A program made the position numbers and the translations under genes. Source: Anaerolineales bacterium (lineage in GTDB: Bacteria > Chloroflexota > Anaerolineae > Anaerolineales > DRMV01). From it: a stretch of 23,509 bases of DNA. The stretch lies in contig JALSPT010000251.1 of assembly GCA_026985785.1 (NCBI GenBank), positions 1 through 23,509 of the forward strand. Reading direction: 5' to 3'. The notes beneath the pieces were generated by a model that was not told where the DNA came from, did no database searches, and saw only the letters and a list, made by a program, of their open reading frames with translations. Positions 21,297 through 23,509 of this stretch are shown in pieces (the stretch's first letter is position 1; the number at the start of each line of letters is the position of its first letter).

Positions 21297-23024
21297 CTAA
21301 TGGATGCCGTTTTGCCACAGGAGAAAATGTTGCAAGATCGAGCCTCCCACGAACTCGCGCAACAGCGAGTCATCGGGCACCAACGCCGCCTCGATAGGCA
21401 GGAACCACTCCAGCAATGCCAACAACCGTTTGGCCTCGATGTGTGCCGCACTATGGTGGGGCACTTGTAGCAACAATGGCACGGCAAACGGCTTCAGCAC
21501 AGCCAGCTCGTACACCAATGCCGAATTGAACATCACATCGGCCTCTTCCTGGAAGGGGAAAATCCACCGCTTCTCACCTCGGCGCACGTCCTCCCAACGG
21601 TCGATGGTTTGCTGCGCCGTGTAGCCGCGATCGCGCGCATCGCGCACGATGCGGCGGATGAGGCGAGTGTCGGTGGTAGAGACGCGATTGTGACAATCCA
21701 GGTTGAGCTGGGTGAGGGCGGAAGCGTAAATCCGAAAGGTTTGCTCGCGGGGGATACCGGGCAGCAGCCGAGGGTCAAGGCCGTGAATGCCTTCCATAAT
21801 GATCAATTGACCGGGCGCGAGTTGTACTACCTCGCCGGGCTCGCTGCGTCCGGTTTTGAAATTGTAGCGCGGTAACCGCACTTCTTCACCTCGCAGCAAG
21901 CGGGCAACGTCATCGGCTAAACGCTGGCGGTCGACGGCATCGATATGCTCGAAATCGTAATTCCCATGCTCGTCACGGGGCGTTTTCTCGCGGTCCACAA
22001 AGTAATTGTCCAGTTCCAAGGGAAAAGGTGAAATTCCCTGGGTAAGCAACTGCACCGCGAGGCGCTTGGAAAAAGTCGTCTTGCCGGAAGAAGAAGGCCC
22101 TGCAATGAGCACCACGCGCACGGTATCCAGGCGGTCGACAATTTGGGTAGCGATTTCCGCAATCCGTTGCTCGTGGAGCGCCTCGGCAACCAGCACCACC
22201 TCGCGAATACGGCCAGCCTCCACAGCATCGTTGAGCGCGCCGACGTTGTTGATGCCTAACCGTCGCAACCAATCACCGTACTGCTGAAAAGTCCGCAGGA
22301 GTTTAGAGGGTTTGTCCATTGGCGGGACTGCATCCGGGCTTTCCCGCCGAGGAAAGCGCAGGATGAAGCCATCATCTACCAGCGTTAGACCAAACCAGCG
22401 GAGATAAGCGGTGGAAGGCACCATGTAGCCATGATGGTAGTCCAGATAATCGCCCAGGCGATAGACGGTAAGATAATCTTTCTGGCGATGGTGTAGGAGG
22501 CGTACCTTATCGGCGTGGCCGTGGGTGCGAAAATAGGCAATGGCTTCGTCAAGGGGCATTTCCTCGCGGACAATGGGAAGATCTTCTTCCACCAAAGCCC
22601 TCATCCGGGCCTCGAGGCGCGCCAGGTCGTCCGCGCCCAGCGTGGGGTGAGCGCGGCAAAAATAACCACCAGAAACCACCGAATGATCCACTGTCAAATG
22701 ACCACGAGGGAACAGATCGGCATAAGCCACCTCTAATAAAAAAACCAGCGACCGGCGGTAGATACGCACTCCGTCGGAATCGGCCAAAGTGATGGGGCGC
22801 ACTCGCGCCTCCAAAGTGATGGCATAGGTCAGTTCGTGAAGTTCGTCGTTGACCACCGCCCCCATCAAAGGGGCAGGCAGCTCATCGGCAATTACGCGGA
22901 GAAAATCGCCCACCTGAGCCCCTCTCGGGCCGCGAATTACCTCTCCGTCCGGCAGGTGAATTTCCACTTCAGGAGAAGAGGCCACCTTCCGAAAACGCTG
23001 CCTCGCAACAGGTTGCATATCCAT
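21297..23024 (-). CDS. TGS-domain uridine-kinase-like nucleoside kinase
   Basis: 575-residue protein from ATG 23024. Order: N-terminal TGS-like domain (about 15-85); threonyl-tRNA-synthetase-like second additional domain with DHSVVSGGYFC (113-123); helical middle; then a uridine kinase/PRK domain with P-loop GPSSSGKTT (309-317), LDNYFVDREKTP and MEGIHGLDP. The kinase would phosphorylate uridine, cytidine or a related nucleoside with ATP or GTP; substrate not proven for this architecture. AGGAGG lies 7 nt from ATG 23024 and 4 nt from ATG 23027, so 23024 is preferred. A longer frame to 23084 runs through the terminator hairpin and is rejected. Together with amrS it is downstream of a complex leader. 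Confidence 0.87.
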   Translation of the reverse strand: MDMQPVARQRFRKVASSPEVEIHLPDGEVIRGPRGAQVGDFLRVIADELPAPLMGAVVNDELHELTYAITLEARVRPITLADSDGVRIYRRSLVFLLEVAYADLFPRGHLTVDHSVVSGGYFCRAHPTLGADDLARLEARMRALVEEDLPIVREEMPLDEAIAYFRTHGHADKVRLLHHRQKDYLTVYRLGDYLDYHHGYMVPSTAYLRWFGLTLVDDGFILRFPRRESPDAVPPMDKPSKLLRTFQQYGDWLRRLGINNVGALNDAVEAGRIREVVLVAEALHEQRIAEIATQIVDRLDTVRVVLIAGPSSSGKTTFSKRLAVQLLTQGISPFPLELDNYFVDREKTPRDEHGNYDFEHIDAVDRQRLADDVARLLRGEEVRLPRYNFKTGRSEPGEVVQLAPGQLIIMEGIHGLDPRLLPGIPREQTFRIYASALTQLNLDCHNRVSTTDTRLIRRIVRDARDRGYTAQQTIDRWEDVRRGEKRWIFPFQEEADVMFNSALVYELAVLKPFAVPLLLQVPHHSAAHIEAKRLLALLEWFLPIEAALVPDDSLLREFVGGSILQHFLLWQNGIH

Positions 23025-23045
23025 CATAACGCCTCCTAAGGCCAC

Positions 23046-23071
23046 AAAAGGGCACCTCAAACGAAGTGCCC
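23046..23071 (-). terminator. Intrinsic terminator in the kinase leader (attenuator)
   Basis: Minus strand GGGCACTTC-GTTT-GAGGTGCCC (9 pairs including one G-U; 23050-23071) followed by TTTT (23046-23049). It ends 8 nt before the AGGAGG of the kinase gene, where a terminator can act only as a control switch. Confidence 0.7.
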
Positions 23072-23207
23072 AATGTTGCAACAAATCTCCGGAAAAACCA
23101 CCTCACCACGCTATTGCCACCTCACCGCCGGCCAACTATGCGCGGGGATTAGCAGAAGGAGGCCAACTCGCTACTCGGCGTGAACGACGAACGGTGCGGC
23201 GCTCTCA

Positions 23208-23249
23208 TCAAGCGCACTTGCGCTCTCTGCCTTCCACGAAAAGATGCAT
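23208..23249 (-). CDS. Possible 13-residue leader peptide
   Basis: ATG 23249 to TGA encodes MHLFVEGRERKCA. GGAGG lies 9 nt upstream, and the start is about 20 nt after the predicted transcription start. Its last codons overlap one of two mutually exclusive hairpins, and its ribosome site can be masked by pairing with 23155-23164. Composition shows no run of one amino acid, so the sensed signal, if any, is unclear. It may equally be a chance ORF. Confidence 0.35.
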   Translation of the reverse strand: MHLFVEGRERKCA

Positions 23250-23276
23250 CACACCCGGCCTCCGTTCTTTTTTTCC

Positions 23277-23285
23277 ATTATAGCA
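23277..23285 (-). promoter_or_regulatory. Extended -10 promoter of the kinase-amrS operon
   Basis: Minus strand TGCTATAAT: perfect TATAAT (23277-23282) with TGn extension. No convincing -35 at 16-18 bp. It diverges from the tRNA promoter about 100 bp away; nothing else is recognised between them. Confidence 0.75.
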
Positions 23286-23388
23286 TAGCATGGCCTTGGA
23301 GAAATCATCGTGTTGTCCGGCCTCAATGCAAGAGACCAAGTCTGACCCAGGCGGCGCACACGCTCCAGTTTTTGCAGCGCGCGATATC

Positions 23389-23417
23389 TTGTAAAAGGCT
23401 CTGGGGTGCGTTATAAT
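23389..23417 (+). promoter_or_regulatory. Promoter of tRNA-Pro
   Basis: -35 TTGTAA (23389-23394), 17 bp spacer, perfect -10 TATAAT (23412-23417). The tRNA begins 13 nt after the -10. Confidence 0.85.
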
Positions 23418-23429
23418 CAGCCTTGCCAA

Positions 23430-23503
23430 CGGGGCGTGGCTCAGCCCGGCAGAGCGCACGGTTCGGGTCCGTGAGGTCGGCGGTTCAAATCCGCCCGCCC
23501 CGA
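23430..23503 (+). tRNA. tRNA-Pro (anticodon CGG)
   Basis: Complete cloverleaf: acceptor CGGGGCG (23430-23436) / CGCCCCG (23496-23502) with discriminator A23503; D-stem GCTC/GAGC; anticodon stem CACGG/CCGTG with loop TTCGGGT and anticodon CGG at 23464-23466; T-stem GGCGG/CCGCC with loop TTCAAAT. The first base pair C-G and discriminator A are hallmarks of bacterial tRNA-Pro. The 3' CCA is not encoded. It reads proline codon CCG. Confidence 0.96.
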
Positions 23504-23509
23504 CTGGCA

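Larger units (their letters stand above)
23025..23275 (-). promoter_or_regulatory. Structured attenuator leader of the nucleoside kinase-amrS operon
   Basis: About 245 nt lie between the predicted start and ATG 23024. Alternative pairings visible on the minus strand: GAACGG (23262-23267) with CCGTTC (23189-23194); the overlapping GAACGGAGGCC (23257-23267) with GGCCTCCTTC (23155-23164); hairpin 23211-23224; and a competing hairpin 23199-23215 sharing 23211-23215. A 10-mer GGTGAGGTGG occurs twice (23098-23107 and 23117-23126). It contains GAGGTG, which can pair with CACTTC of the terminator stem. This is the layout of transcription attenuation, but no known riboswitch consensus is matched. Confidence 0.55.

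Noticed and set aside
23025..23084. Upstream extension of the nucleoside kinase frame
   Set aside because: It crosses the terminator hairpin and the ribosome site; ATG 23024 has AGGAGG at normal spacing.
23098..23126. T-box riboswitch in the kinase leader
   Set aside because: An AGAGAG element and GGTGGCAATAGCG look similar to T-box parts, but the near-invariant TGGNACC bulge sequence is absent and no specifier loop can be placed. It is kept only as an unclassified attenuator.

Overview
The window is GC-rich bacterial chromosome with long genes and short gaps. The proteins suggest a Chloroflexota bacterium, probably class Anaerolineae. This rests on remembered resemblance of several proteins (the 490-residue PLP lyase-like enzyme, the SWIM-SNF2 helicase and its two small neighbours, the TGS-domain nucleoside kinase, an orphan AmrS) and on the alanine/proline-rich lipoprotein linker; no search was run. 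Nothing looks like phage, integrase, transposase or CRISPR. Every protein gene from the left edge to 18.5 kb and from 20.1 to 23.0 kb lies on the minus strand. The only plus-strand genes are a BMP-family lipoprotein and a tRNA at the right edge.

Reading from the left: a ribonuclease J gene cut by the window edge, with its own promoter and a roughly 200-nt leader; a two-gene fatty-acid unit (fabF then fabH) closed by a strong terminator; a peroxiredoxin of the three-cysteine archaeal type with a good promoter and an operator-like palindrome; kbl (glycine C-acetyltransferase); and a tightly packed marR-ABC-ABC operon encoding a probable heterodimeric exporter under a MarR-type repressor with a perfect 12-bp operator. 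Next come a three-gene group (two uncharacterised proteins with overlapping stop and start, downstream of a SWIM-SNF2 helicase), a PLP-dependent enzyme of the cysteine-synthase/TrpB fold, and a family 2 glycosyltransferase whose promoter predicts a leaderless mRNA.

From 18.5 to 20.1 kb lie a 125-bp palindromic repeat element and a BMP-family substrate-binding lipoprotein with a repeated linker. It converges on an AmrS-like radical SAM gene, which follows a TGS-domain uridine-kinase-like gene. That kinase has the most intricate regulatory region in the window: a roughly 245-nt leader with a 13-codon leader ORF, mutually exclusive hairpins, a duplicated 10-mer able to compete with the terminator stem, and an intrinsic terminator just ahead of the ribosome binding site. 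A tRNA-Pro(CGG) with a near-consensus promoter closes the window.

Most genes are housekeeping or stress related. The parts most likely to hold undescribed biology are the attenuator leader of the nucleoside kinase, the SNF2-associated pair of unknown proteins, the triple-hairpin repeat element, and the large extracytoplasmic insertion in one ABC half-transporter.
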